A stretch of 19,750 nt of DNA from Oscillospiraceae bacterium (lineage in GTDB: Bacteria; Bacillota; Clostridia; Oscillospirales; Ruminococcaceae): assembly GCA_019420135.1 (NCBI GenBank), contig JAHZHS010000011.1, positions 3,555 through 23,304 of the forward strand, read 5' to 3'. The position numbers and the translations under genes were made by a program. Each line of letters starts with the position of its first letter. Position 1 is the stretch's first letter. Shown here piece after piece: positions 11,931 to 19,750 of this stretch. The notes beneath the pieces are model-generated. The model had not been told where the DNA came from. It saw nothing but the letters and a program-made list of their open reading frames with translations, and made no database searches.

Positions 11931-12881
11931 TCAGTGTTCCCCGGCCAGAAAGTTGCGGACAAGCTCCCCTGCGCGCCGGAGCGTGTCGGGGCGCTCGATC
12001 TCCAGCCAGACGGCGTCGGTCTGGCGGCGGAACCAGGTCAGCTGGCGCTTGGCATAATTGCGGGACGCCTGCTTGAGTTTGTCGGTGCACTGTTCCAGCG
12101 TCTGGGTCCCTTCAAAATAGGGGAAGAACTCCTTGTATCCGATGGCCTGGGCCGCCGTGCGGAAGGCGGTGCGGTTGTGCCAGACGTGCTCGGCCTCCGG
12201 CAGGATGCCCGCCTCCACCATGCGGTCTACCCGCAGATCAATGCGGCGGTAGAGCTCGGCACGGTCGGCGCAGGTCAGGCAGATACACAATGAGCGGTAG
12301 GGCTTCTGGGCCGGCAGCGAGGCGGCCCGCTGCTCACTCATGGTATGACCGGTAAGGTGGTAGAGTTCCAGTGCACGGACCACCCGGTGGGTATTGTTGG
12401 GATGGAGGGTGCGGGCGTAGCCGGGGTCAACGGCGCAGAGTTCCTCATAGACGGCCTGTGTCTCCCCTTCCTCGATGCGCTTCTGCAGCGCCGCCCGGAA
12501 GGCGGGGTCCTCCTTCTGGGGAGCAAAGCTAACCCCGTTGAGAAGGCTGGAAATATACAGCCCGGTCCCCCCGACAACCAGTGGCAGTTTGCCCCGGGCA
12601 GTGATGTCCCGGATGGCGGCGTCCGCCCGGGCGGTGAACTCCGCCACGCTGAAGGGCTCATCCGGAGCGAGGATATCGATGAGGTGATGAGGGATTCCCT
12701 GCATCTCCTCCGTGGTGACTTTGGCGGTGCCCACGTCCAGCCCTTTGTAAATCTGCATGGAATCGGCGCTGATGATCTCGCCGTCAAACTCCTTTGCCAG
12801 CGCTACGGACAAAGCGGTCTTGCCGGTGGCGGTGGGGCCGCCGATGGCGACCACGCGGGGCAGGTCAGACAAGGCGGCCAA
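11931..12881 (-). CDS. miaA: tRNA dimethylallyltransferase MiaA (TTG start, start uncertain)
   Basis: An approximately 316-residue enzyme that adds a dimethylallyl group to N6 of A37 in tRNAs reading UNN codons. Visible features are the P-loop GPTATGKT (about 15-22), DSMQIYKGLDVGTAK (the substrate Asp/Ser/Gln block), PHHLID, GGTGLYI, and the C-terminal AIGYKE and RNYAKRQLTWFR signature. No ATG is available near the N terminus. TTG codons at 12881 and 12872 and GTG at 12854 all precede the P-loop. I chose 12881 because AAGGAG lies 13 nt upstream, which makes a 17-nt overlap with mutL; 12872 is nearly as good. Coupled translation after mutL is likely. The product is the substrate of MiaB, encoded at the head of the same gene cluster. 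Confidence 0.93.
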   Translation of the reverse strand: MAALSDLPRVVAIGGPTATGKTALSVALAKEFDGEIISADSMQIYKGLDVGTAKVTTEEMQGIPHHLIDILAPDEPFSVAEFTARADAAIRDITARGKLPLVVGGTGLYISSLLNGVSFAPQKEDPAFRAALQKRIEEGETQAVYEELCAVDPGYARTLHPNNTHRVVRALELYHLTGHTMSEQRAASLPAQKPYRSLCICLTCADRAELYRRIDLRVDRMVEAGILPEAEHVWHNRTAFRTAAQAIGYKEFFPYFEGTQTLEQCTDKLKQASRNYAKRQLTWFRRQTDAVWLEIERPDTLRRAGELVRNFLAGEH

Positions 12882-15060
12882 ACTGTTTTTCCAGCTCCTT
12901 CCGGGTGATCTTGAGCACGCAGGGGCGGCCATGGGGGCAGAAGGGCGGCACGCTGCCGTCCAGAATCTGCTGGGCCAGGGCCAGCAGCTCGGAGGGGTCA
13001 CTGCGGTCCCCCGCCTTGACGGCGGCGCGGCAGGCGATGGAGTGGAGCACCCACTCGGTCTTTTCCCGCAGGGCGTCGCCGCCTCTTGCCAGGCGGGCCG
13101 CCAGCTCGATGAGCATGTCCTCCACATCGTCCACAGGCACATCCGCCGGGACGGCCCGCACAATGACGGTGGCGCCGCCGTAGTCCTCGGCCTCGATGCC
13201 TGCGTCCTCCAGCAGTTTCTGGTTCTGCAGGACGGCCAGCTTTTCCTCCGCCGAGAGGTTGACCTGCACCGGCACCAGAAGCATCTGGGCGGGCACGTTG
13301 CCGTAATCTTTGGAGAGCTTTTCAAAAAGGATGCGCTCGTGGGCGGCATGCTTGTCGATGAGGCAGAGTTCCCCTGCCCGCTCGGTGATGATGTAGGTGC
13401 GGAACACCTCCCCCACCAGGCGCAAAGGCTCGCTCTGGGGCGCGGGGGCCAGGGTGATCTGTTCCGGCGTACCCGTGGGCAGAGCGCTGAGAGCAGAGGC
13501 CGTCCCGATGTTCTCCGGCTCTTGGGCGGGCTCCGGGACAAAGCTGGTCTGCTCGGGGGCTGTCTCCGGCGCGGGAGCAGGCTGACCGGCAGGGGCCGGA
13601 GCTGCCTCCTCCTCTGGGGCAGCCGCAGGCACCGGTTCGGTATGGACTGCGGGGGCATCGGCAGGGAGATTCGGTGCGGCGGGGGCGGTTTTCTCCTCCG
13701 GCAGGTCGGGCAGGATGTCCAGAACTGCCTCTGAAGCGCCACGGGAAGCGGTGACAGAAGCGGACACGGGCTGTGCCGCGGGAGTGGCCGGGGCCGCTTT
13801 GTTGTAATCCTCCCGCGCCGTATGGACGGCACGCTGTCCCGGCGCGGCGTTGATGCCGGGCACCGGGCGGGGCGGAATGGGATCGGTCAGGCTGCGGGCC
13901 GCCCGGTACTGGGCAGCCGTCATGGTGGCAAAGCCGCCGGTACTTCCCTGGTGATGAGCCGTTCCCTGGCCGGCAGCCGCCGGGCGGGCGGGTGCCTGGG
14001 GGGCGGGCTGGGCCTGAGCGGGCTGCTTGCCATGGTCGCCGTGATCCATGGAAAAGCGGCACTCCCCGCTGCCGGGGGTGGTGAGGGCGTTGCGCACCGC
14101 ACGGTAGACCGCGTCGAAGACGTCGCCCTCACGGGCAAAGCGGATCTCGGTCTTGGCGGGGTGGACGTTGACGTCCACCAGCTCGGCGGGCAGTGTGAGC
14201 ATGAGGACACCGCCGGGGAACTTGCCCTGCATGAGAGTTCCCTTGTAGGCGTTTTCCATGGCGGCCATCATGGTGCGGTTTTTGACGTAGCGGCCGTTGA
14301 CATAGAAATACTGCGCCCCGCGGGAGGCACGGCAGGCCCGGGGCGGCGTGACCAGGCCGGTCACCTGATAGACCCCCAGCTCCCCCTCCACCGGCAGCAG
14401 GTCCCGGGCAAAGTCCCGGCCCACCGCGGCGTGCACCGCGCTGATCAGCTTGCCATCGCCGGGGGTGACGAACTGCAGCTTGCCCTCCCGCTCGAACCGG
14501 AAGGAGATCTCCGGGTGGGAGAGGGCGGTGTGCAGCACCACGTCGGCCACAAAGGTGCCCTCGCTGGCATCCTTTTTGAGGAACTTCATCCGGGCGGGAG
14601 TGTTGTAGAACAGGTCCCGCACCGTGATGGTGGTGCCCACCGGGCGGGCGCCGGGCTCCATCCCCTGCTCCTCCCCGCCCGCAATGCGGTAGAGGCAGGC
14701 GTACTCATCGTCCTGGGTGCGGGTGAGGACCTCCACCCGGGCCACGCTGGCGATGGAAGCCAGTGCCTCCCCCCGGAAGCCCAGGGTATGGATGCTGTTC
14801 AGATCCTCCGCCGTCTTGATCTTGCTGGTGGCATGGCGGATGAAAGCCTTGTCGATGTACTCGGCCTCGATGCCGGTGCCGTTGTCCACGATCTGCAGCA
14901 GCTCAATGCCGCCGCGGCGGATGGACAGCGTGATTTTGGTCGCGCCTGCGTCGATGGCGTTTTCCAGCAGTTCTTTTGCCACCGAAGCGGGGCGTTCCAC
15001 CACCTCGCCCGCGGCGATCAGTTCGGATGTGTGCTTGTCCAGCACGCGGATCTCTGCCAT
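12865..15060 (-). CDS. mutL: DNA mismatch repair endonuclease MutL
   Basis: A 731-residue MutL. The N-terminal GHKL ATPase is intact: ELLENAIDAGA (E33, N34, D37), DNGTGI (D59), and TLGFRGEAL. VNVHPAKTEIRF ends the second domain (about 310). A Pro/Ala/Glu-rich linker of about 200 residues (335-542) follows. The C-terminal dimerisation/endonuclease domain has DKHAAHERILFE (569-580, the DQHA-x2-E-x4-E metal motif with K for Q), ACRAAVKAGD (C677), CPHGRP (C708, H710) and a final FGR. This is the nicking type of MutL used by bacteria without MutH, acting with MutS after mismatch recognition. ATG at 15060 has AGGTGA 5 nt upstream. It is about 100 residues longer than B. subtilis MutL, mostly in the linker. 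Confidence 0.97.
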   Translation of the reverse strand: MAEIRVLDKHTSELIAAGEVVERPASVAKELLENAIDAGATKITLSIRRGGIELLQIVDNGTGIEAEYIDKAFIRHATSKIKTAEDLNSIHTLGFRGEALASIASVARVEVLTRTQDDEYACLYRIAGGEEQGMEPGARPVGTTITVRDLFYNTPARMKFLKKDASEGTFVADVVLHTALSHPEISFRFEREGKLQFVTPGDGKLISAVHAAVGRDFARDLLPVEGELGVYQVTGLVTPPRACRASRGAQYFYVNGRYVKNRTMMAAMENAYKGTLMQGKFPGGVLMLTLPAELVDVNVHPAKTEIRFAREGDVFDAVYRAVRNALTTPGSGECRFSMDHGDHGKQPAQAQPAPQAPARPAAAGQGTAHHQGSTGGFATMTAAQYRAARSLTDPIPPRPVPGINAAPGQRAVHTAREDYNKAAPATPAAQPVSASVTASRGASEAVLDILPDLPEEKTAPAAPNLPADAPAVHTEPVPAAAPEEEAAPAPAGQPAPAPETAPEQTSFVPEPAQEPENIGTASALSALPTGTPEQITLAPAPQSEPLRLVGEVFRTYIITERAGELCLIDKHAAHERILFEKLSKDYGNVPAQMLLVPVQVNLSAEEKLAVLQNQKLLEDAGIEAEDYGGATVIVRAVPADVPVDDVEDMLIELAARLARGGDALREKTEWVLHSIACRAAVKAGDRSDPSELLALAQQILDGSVPPFCPHGRPCVLKITRKELEKQFGRLV

Positions 15061-15101
15061 AAGTCACCTAGCCTTTTGCATTGGGAAAAAGGGCGCGCCG
15101 T

Positions 15102-15122
15102 GTCCCCTGCTTTTCAGGGGAC
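15102..15122 (-). promoter_or_regulatory. Perfect 8-bp hairpin in the mutS-mutL gap
   Basis: GTCCCCTG and CAGGGGAC pair perfectly around a five-base loop. On the minus strand a CCCTTTTTCCC stretch follows 10 nt later, too far for a standard terminator. It may partly reduce read-through into mutL or act as an mRNA processing site. Confidence 0.4.
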
Positions 15123-15157
15123 GCAGCGGCCAGTGTATCAGTGCAGGACACCGGGCA

Positions 15158-17773
15158 TTATTTTGCCAGCGCCTTTTTCAGTTCATAGAGGAAGTTCAAA
15201 GCCTCGATGGGAGTGAGGGTCTCCACGTCCACGCTCTTGAGCTTGTCCACCACCTCGCTGGGAACCTCAGGGTTCTGGTAGGCGTGGACCGTCTCGAAGT
15301 CCAGCTGCAGGGAGGCGTTTGCCCCGGGGGCCGAGGCCTCCAGCTGGCGCAGCACCTCATGGGCACGGCGGGTCACACTGGAGGGCAGCCCCGCCAGCTT
15401 GGCCACCTCGATGCCGTAGCTGTCGTCCGCCGGGCCGGCCACAATACGCCGCAGGAAGGTGATGTCCTCCCCGCGCTTTTTCACGGCGATGTTATAGTTC
15501 TTGACGCCTTCCACGTCCTGTTCCAGCTCGGTGAGCTCGTGGTAATGGGTGGCGAACAGCGTCTTGCAGCCGATCTTCTCACAGATATGTTCCACCACGG
15601 CCCGGGCAATGCTCATGCCGTCAAAGGTGGAGGTGCCGCGGCCGATCTCGTCCAGGATGACCAGGCTGTTTTTGGTAGCGTGTTCCAGAATCTCGGCCAC
15701 CTCGGTCATCTCCACCATGAAAGTGGACTGGCCCGCGGCCAGGTCATCGGAGGCGCCCACCCGGGTGAAGATGGCGTCCACCACGCCCACCCGGCAGGAG
15801 GCCGCCGGCACAAAGCTGCCGATCTGTGCCATGAGGGCGATGAGGGCGTTCTGGCGCATGTAGGTGGACTTGCCCGCCATGTTAGGGCCGGTAATGATGA
15901 GCATCCGGTTGTCCGACTCGTCCAGAGTGGTGTCGTTGGGCACAAACAGGCTGCCCTTGAGCATCTGCTCGATGACGGGGTGGCGCCCCTCCGCAATGTC
16001 CAGCACGTCGCTGTCGTCCACCGTGGGCTTGACGTAGTTGTTGCAGACGGCCACCTCCGCAAAGGCAGCCAGCACGTCCAGCTGGGCCACGGCGGAGGCA
16101 GTCTTCTGGATGCGCAGGATCTCACCCGAGATGGCGCTGAGCAGGTCGGCAAAGAGCTGATGCTCCAGCACCAGCAGCCGCTCGTTGGCACCCAGGATCT
16201 TGTTTTCCAGGTCCTTCAGCTCGGGGGTGATGTAGCGTTCCCCGGTGGTGAGGGTCTGTTTGCGGGTGAAGGTATCCGGCACACTGCCGGTGTAGGAGCG
16301 GCTGACCTCGATATAATAGCCGAAGACTTTATTGAAACCGATCTTCAGCTTGGGGATGCCGGTCTCCTCCCGCAGGCGGGCTTCCAGCTGGGAGAGGTAG
16401 CCCTTGCCGCCGTGCATGATGTCCCGCAGCTCGTCCACCTCGGCGTTGTAGCCTGCCCGGATGACGCCGCCGTCCTTGAGGTTGGCGGGCGGGTCGTCCC
16501 CGATGGCAGACCGGATGCAGGTGAGAAGATCGCTCAGCGGGTCGATGTCGGCAGCCAGCTTTTGCGGCAGCGGCGCCGTGGAGGCCTCCGCAATGCGGCG
16601 GACCTCGGGCAGAGCCTCACAGGTATCCCCCAGGGCACAGACCTCCCGGGGAGTGGCGGAACCGTACAGGATACGGGTGGTCAGGCGCTCGATGTCAAAC
16701 ACCCGGCCCAGGGCCTCCTTGAGATCGCCGCGGGCCACGTTCTCCTGATAAAGAGCTTCCACCGCGTCCAGGCGGGCGTTGATGGCCGCCGAGTCCACCA
16801 GAGGCTGCTCGATCCAGGCGCGGAGCAGGCGCTTGCCCATAGAGGTCTCGGTCTTGTCCAGCACCCAGAGCAGGGTTCCCTTTTTCTCCCGGCCGCGCAT
16901 GGTCTCGGTGAGTTCCAGGTTGGCCCGGGTCACCGGGGAAAGGCGCATGTACTGGGCGTCGGCGTAGTTCTGCACCGCACGGATGCGCTCGATGCCGTGC
17001 TTCTGGGTCTCCTTGAGGTAGCCCAGCAGCATGCCCACCGCGTAGGGCACCATGCCTTCCTCGGCAAAGCCGCAGGTCTTGCGCCAGTCCGCTCCGAACT
17101 GAGCAGTCAGCTCGGCGTCGATGACGCTGTCCTTGCAGCAGGCGTCCTCCCGCAGTTCCACCAGGGCGCTGGTGTGCTGCTTGATGTAGGCCGTCACGTC
17201 CTTGAGGTCCAGCATAGCGGTATTGATGAGGATCTCACTGGGCATGTAGCGGCAGAGCTCGGTGATGATGGCGCCGCCCATCTTTTCGGCGGAGAGTTCG
17301 GTGGCGTAGGCCTCGCCGGTGGAGATGTCGGCAAAGCAGACGCCCGCCCGCCAGCTGCGGCGCTGCTTTTTCAGGTAGATGGCGCAGAGGTAGTTGTTCT
17401 TGTCCTCGGCCAGCATGCTGCTCTCAATGACGGTGCCGGGGGTCACCACCCGGATGATGTCCCGCTTGACCAGGCCTTTGGCCAGGGCAGGATCCTCCAT
17501 CTGCTCACAGATGGCCACCTTGTATCCCTTGGCAATCAGCCGGGCCACGTAGGTCTCGTAGGAATGGAAGGGCACGCCGCACATGGGGGCGCGCTCCTCC
17601 CGGCCGCAGTTTTTGCCGGTCAGCGTCAGCTCCAGTTCCCGGGATGCGGTGAGAGCATCGTCGTAGAACATCTCATAAAAGTCGCCCACACGATAAAAGA
17701 GAATCTCGTCCGGGTGCTGCTTCTTGATCTCAAAGTATTGCTGCATCATGGGAGAAACTGCCTGTTCCGCCAT
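15158..17773 (-). CDS. mutS: DNA mismatch repair protein MutS
   Basis: An 871-residue MutS1-type protein. The N-terminal mismatch-binding domain has the F-x-E wedge at F32-Y33-E34 (GDFYEMF). Connector and lever domains follow. The C-terminal ABC-type ATPase has Walker A GPNMAGKST (629-637), the Walker B block DEIGRGTSTFDG and the switch histidine segment ATHYHELTELE. It recognises base mismatches and small loops after replication and recruits MutL. Length fits the family (E. coli 853). ATG at 17773 has AGGAG 9 nt upstream. It lies 109 nt after the RicA-like gene and 97 nt before mutL, the standard Firmicute order. Confidence 0.98.
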   Translation of the reverse strand: MAEQAVSPMMQQYFEIKKQHPDEILFYRVGDFYEMFYDDALTASRELELTLTGKNCGREERAPMCGVPFHSYETYVARLIAKGYKVAICEQMEDPALAKGLVKRDIIRVVTPGTVIESSMLAEDKNNYLCAIYLKKQRRSWRAGVCFADISTGEAYATELSAEKMGGAIITELCRYMPSEILINTAMLDLKDVTAYIKQHTSALVELREDACCKDSVIDAELTAQFGADWRKTCGFAEEGMVPYAVGMLLGYLKETQKHGIERIRAVQNYADAQYMRLSPVTRANLELTETMRGREKKGTLLWVLDKTETSMGKRLLRAWIEQPLVDSAAINARLDAVEALYQENVARGDLKEALGRVFDIERLTTRILYGSATPREVCALGDTCEALPEVRRIAEASTAPLPQKLAADIDPLSDLLTCIRSAIGDDPPANLKDGGVIRAGYNAEVDELRDIMHGGKGYLSQLEARLREETGIPKLKIGFNKVFGYYIEVSRSYTGSVPDTFTRKQTLTTGERYITPELKDLENKILGANERLLVLEHQLFADLLSAISGEILRIQKTASAVAQLDVLAAFAEVAVCNNYVKPTVDDSDVLDIAEGRHPVIEQMLKGSLFVPNDTTLDESDNRMLIITGPNMAGKSTYMRQNALIALMAQIGSFVPAASCRVGVVDAIFTRVGASDDLAAGQSTFMVEMTEVAEILEHATKNSLVILDEIGRGTSTFDGMSIARAVVEHICEKIGCKTLFATHYHELTELEQDVEGVKNYNIAVKKRGEDITFLRRIVAGPADDSYGIEVAKLAGLPSSVTRRAHEVLRQLEASAPGANASLQLDFETVHAYQNPEVPSEVVDKLKSVDVETLTPIEALNFLYELKKALAK

Positions 17774-17838
17774 GTTTCACACTCCTGTTCCGGGCCGGGG
17801 CCGCATCGCGCGGTCCGGGGAAATCCTTCTTCGACAAA

Positions 17839-17861
17839 GGCGGGGGATGGTCTCCCCCGCC
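17839..17861 (-). terminator. Candidate attenuating terminator ahead of mutS
   Basis: A perfect 9-bp stem (GGCGGGGGA/TCCCCCGCC, five-base loop) is followed on the minus strand by TTTGTCG, only three T residues. It lies 21 nt after the stop of the RicA-like gene. Expected to be a leaky terminator or mRNA end-stabiliser rather than a full stop, since mutS has no clear separate promoter in the 109-nt gap. Confidence 0.45.
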
Positions 17862-17882
17862 GAAACGCTCTTTATCCGCCGA

Positions 17883-18290
17883 TCAGTGGCAGCCGGAGCA
17901 GGATGCGCAGCTGCCGGTGCAGCCGCCCTGGGGTGCCTGGACGGTCATGGGGTCGCCGCCGTTCATGGCGGTGTTGATGATGGCGTCGATGTGATTGACC
18001 ATCGCCTCGCACTCACTCTTGGCGGCATTGTAGCGCACCATGCCCTCGCTGGACATGATCTGGGTGTAGAGATCGTTGATCTTCTGGTTCAGCTCGGCAA
18101 TGCGGGCGCTGTCCGGCTCGGCCTCGGCGCTGGCACGGTTGAGATCCAGGCGCTGCAGGTTGAACTCACCGATCATCTTCTGCAGTTCCTCGTCGGCATC
18201 GTTCATGCGGCGGGCGGCGTCCAGCTCCAGGTAACGGGGGTCGGTCTGCATGGCAGCAGCGGCTTTCTTGAACAGATCAATGCAATCCAT
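17883..18290 (-). CDS. YlbF/YmcA (RicA-like) family protein with C-terminal cysteine cluster
   Basis: A 135-residue, mostly helical protein of the Com_YlbF family (helices about 3-30, 32-55, 59-80 and 82-110). It ends in a Gly/Cys tail with C124, C128, C131, C134 and H135 (C-x3-C-x2-C-x2-CH). In B. subtilis the gene after miaB (ymcB) is ymcA, now ricA, whose product joins RicF and RicT in a complex that carries Fe-S clusters and helps RNase Y process mRNAs, affecting biofilm, competence and sporulation. Synteny therefore favours a RicA orthologue over RicF, and the cysteine tail fits cluster binding; neither is proven. ATG at 18290 has AAAGGAG 9 nt upstream. It follows miaB by 52 nt. Confidence 0.88.
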   Translation of the reverse strand: MDCIDLFKKAAAAMQTDPRYLELDAARRMNDADEELQKMIGEFNLQRLDLNRASAEAEPDSARIAELNQKINDLYTQIMSSEGMVRYNAAKSECEAMVNHIDAIINTAMNGGDPMTVQAPQGGCTGSCASCSGCH

Positions 18291-18342
18291 GGTTGGGTTC
18301 TCCTTTATTGTGTGTATTTTATATTCTTTGTGGCGGGAAGGC

Positions 18343-19731
18343 TCAGGCTTCGGTCACGGCCCTGCCGGTGAGCAGCGCCGCCCGGGAGCCGGTCAGCTCC
18401 ACGTCGGCCCAGCTTCCGATGAGCTCCTCCCCGCCGGGGAATTCGACGACCAGATTGTTGTCCAGGCGCCCGTTGAGGGTGCCCGGCGTGCGGCCGCAGG
18501 CTTCCACCAGCACCCGCACCGTCTGCCCAGCCATGGCCGCGATCCGGGGGAAGGCGACCTCGTCCTGGGTGCGCAGCAGCCGCTCCATGCGGGCGGTTTT
18601 CTCGGCATGGGTGGTGGGGTCGGGCATCTCGGCAGCCTTGGTGCCGCCGCGCTTGGAATAGATGAAGGTGAACAGCTGCATATAGCCCACTTTTTTCACC
18701 AGCTCCAGCGTCTGCTCGAACTCCTCCTCCGTCTCGCCGGGGAAGCCGACGATGATGTCACTGGAGAAGGTCACGCCGGGGATTTTCTCCTTGGCGTAGT
18801 CGATGAGCTCGAGATACTGGGCCGAGGTGTAATGGCGGTTCATGGCCGCCAGCACCCGGTCGCTGCCCGACTGCACCGGCAGATGGATATGCTTGCACAG
18901 GTGGTCGTTGGCGGCAATGGTGTCGATGAGCTTATGGCTGGCATCCTTGGGGTGGCTGGTCATGAACCGGACCTTGTAGTCACCGGGGGTCTGGCAGAGC
19001 AGGTTCAGCAGATCGGCAAAGTCCATGGGCTCGGCCAGGCCCTTGCCGTAGCTGTTGACGTTCTGGCCCAGGAGGGTGATCTCCTTGTAGCCGGCCGCCA
19101 CCAGGCTGCGGAATTCCTCCAGCACGGCCTGGGGCTCCCGGCTGCGCTCCCGCCCCCGCACATAGGGTACAATACAATAGGTGCAGAAGTTGTCGCAGCC
19201 GTACATGATGGGCAGCCAGGCCCGGAAGCCGGAATCCCGGCGAATGGGCATCTCCTCCACCACCGCATCCCGCTGGACCGGGTCCTGCAGATACCGCTTG
19301 CCCCGGCGGATGCGCTCGGCCAGGATGGCGGGCAGACGGTCAATGCCGTCCACGCCGAAGACCAGGTCCACGTAAGGATAGCTGGCGCGGAGCTTGTCCA
19401 CCACGCTCTTTTGCTGGGCCATGCAGCCGCAGACGCCGATCATCAGGCGGGGGTTCTTCTCTTTCAAGCGCTTGAGGGCGCCCACGTTGCCGAACACCCG
19501 CTGCTCGGCGTGCTCCCGCACCGCGCAGGTGTTGAACAGGATCAGATCCGCCTGTTCCACATTGTCGCAGATGCCGTAGCCGACATCCATCAGGACGCCG
19601 CGGATCTTTTCACCGTCATTGACGTTCTGCTGGCAGCCGTAGCTGTGCACATAGGCCATGGGCGGGGTGTCGTAGTATTCGGCCAGCGTGCGCGCCGCGG
19701 CCGCGTCATGGGTGTAAGTGGTCTTTTCCAA
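18343..19731 (-). CDS. miaB: tRNA-2-methylthio-N6-dimethylallyladenosine synthase MiaB (TTG start)
   Basis: A 462-residue radical SAM methylthiotransferase that converts i6A37 to ms2i6A37. The N-terminal domain holds the auxiliary cluster cysteines C33 (SYGCQQN), C69 (NTCAVRE) and C103 (CGCMAQ). The radical SAM motif is C179-x3-C183-x2-C186 (CDNFCTYC), followed by LGQNVNSYG, HLPVQSGSD and SSDIIVGFPGE. A C-terminal TRAM domain (about 395-455) ends the protein. The start is TTG at 19731 with GGAG 8 nt upstream; the next ATG (residue 25, PPMAYVHSYG) is possible but leaves only eight residues before the first cluster cysteine. It is the first gene of its cluster visible here; any promoter would be just outside the window. 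Confidence 0.96.
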   Translation of the reverse strand: MEKTTYTHDAAAARTLAEYYDTPPMAYVHSYGCQQNVNDGEKIRGVLMDVGYGICDNVEQADLILFNTCAVREHAEQRVFGNVGALKRLKEKNPRLMIGVCGCMAQQKSVVDKLRASYPYVDLVFGVDGIDRLPAILAERIRRGKRYLQDPVQRDAVVEEMPIRRDSGFRAWLPIMYGCDNFCTYCIVPYVRGRERSREPQAVLEEFRSLVAAGYKEITLLGQNVNSYGKGLAEPMDFADLLNLLCQTPGDYKVRFMTSHPKDASHKLIDTIAANDHLCKHIHLPVQSGSDRVLAAMNRHYTSAQYLELIDYAKEKIPGVTFSSDIIVGFPGETEEEFEQTLELVKKVGYMQLFTFIYSKRGGTKAAEMPDPTTHAEKTARMERLLRTQDEVAFPRIAAMAGQTVRVLVEACGRTPGTLNGRLDNNLVVEFPGGEELIGSWADVELTGSRAALLTGRAVTEA

Positions 19732-19750
19732 AGCCGTCTCTCCGAAGCAT

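Noticed and set aside
12882..13832. A 633-codon open frame that would fuse miaA to about 317 upstream codons
   Set aside because: The upstream half is a Pro/Arg/Ser-rich out-of-frame reading of mutL; only the MiaA part matches a family.
17774..17882. Separate mutS promoter in the gap
   Set aside because: No convincing -35/-10 pair was found on the minus strand; the gap is filled by GC-rich hairpins.
14717..17977. A 1086-codon plus-strand open frame opposite mutS
   Set aside because: Antisense shadow of mutS and the end of mutL, with no ribosome site or recognisable domain.

Overview
The window looks like housekeeping chromosome from a GC-rich Firmicute, most likely an Oscillospiraceae/Ruminococcaceae-type gut clostridium (the Faecalibacterium, Gemmiger and Subdoligranulum group). 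This rests on gene content and order (sepF-ylmH-divIVA-ileS-lspA-RluA family, and miaB-YlbF/RicA-mutS-mutL), strong AGGAGG ribosome sites, GC-rich codon use and clostridial protein style. It is inferred from composition and synteny; no database search was run. All 14 genes supported here are on the minus strand, so transcription runs from high to low coordinates. No RNA gene, CRISPR array, insertion sequence, prophage or attachment site was seen.

Read in the direction of transcription, the first block (19731 to 10657) is miaB, a RicA/YlbF-like gene, mutS, mutL, miaA and an HlyD-like membrane adaptor. It is closely spaced and ends at a strong intrinsic terminator (10557-10599). It combines tRNA A37 modification (MiaA makes i6A37, MiaB methylthiolates it), mismatch repair (MutS/MutL) and a probable Fe-S partner of RNA processing.

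The second block starts at a sigma-A-like promoter (10467-10495). The promoter is overlaid by a perfect 9-bp inverted repeat that looks like an operator, and tandem hairpins follow in the leader. The genes are sepF, ylmH, divIVA, ileS, lspA, an RluA/RluD family pseudouridine synthase, a Cof-type HAD phosphatase and a lone PTS EIIA domain, ending at a strong terminator (2078-2115). SepF and DivIVA organise septum and pole, LspA matures lipoproteins, and IleS, the RluD-like enzyme and YlmH serve translation.

The third part holds two separately transcribed genes: a metallo-beta-lactamase fold hydrolase with its own extended -10 promoter, and the 5' part of an ABC substrate-binding protein gene that runs off the left edge. 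The latter has a good promoter but no visible signal peptide, and a hairpin sits between its Shine-Dalgarno sequence and its ATG.

No wholly new multi-gene system was found. The points most worth checking are the sepF promoter operator, the missing export signal and structured ribosome-binding spacer of the substrate-binding protein, the basic C-terminal tail of DivIVA, the cysteine cluster of the RicA-like protein, the orphan EIIA, and the non-consensus IleS signature motifs.
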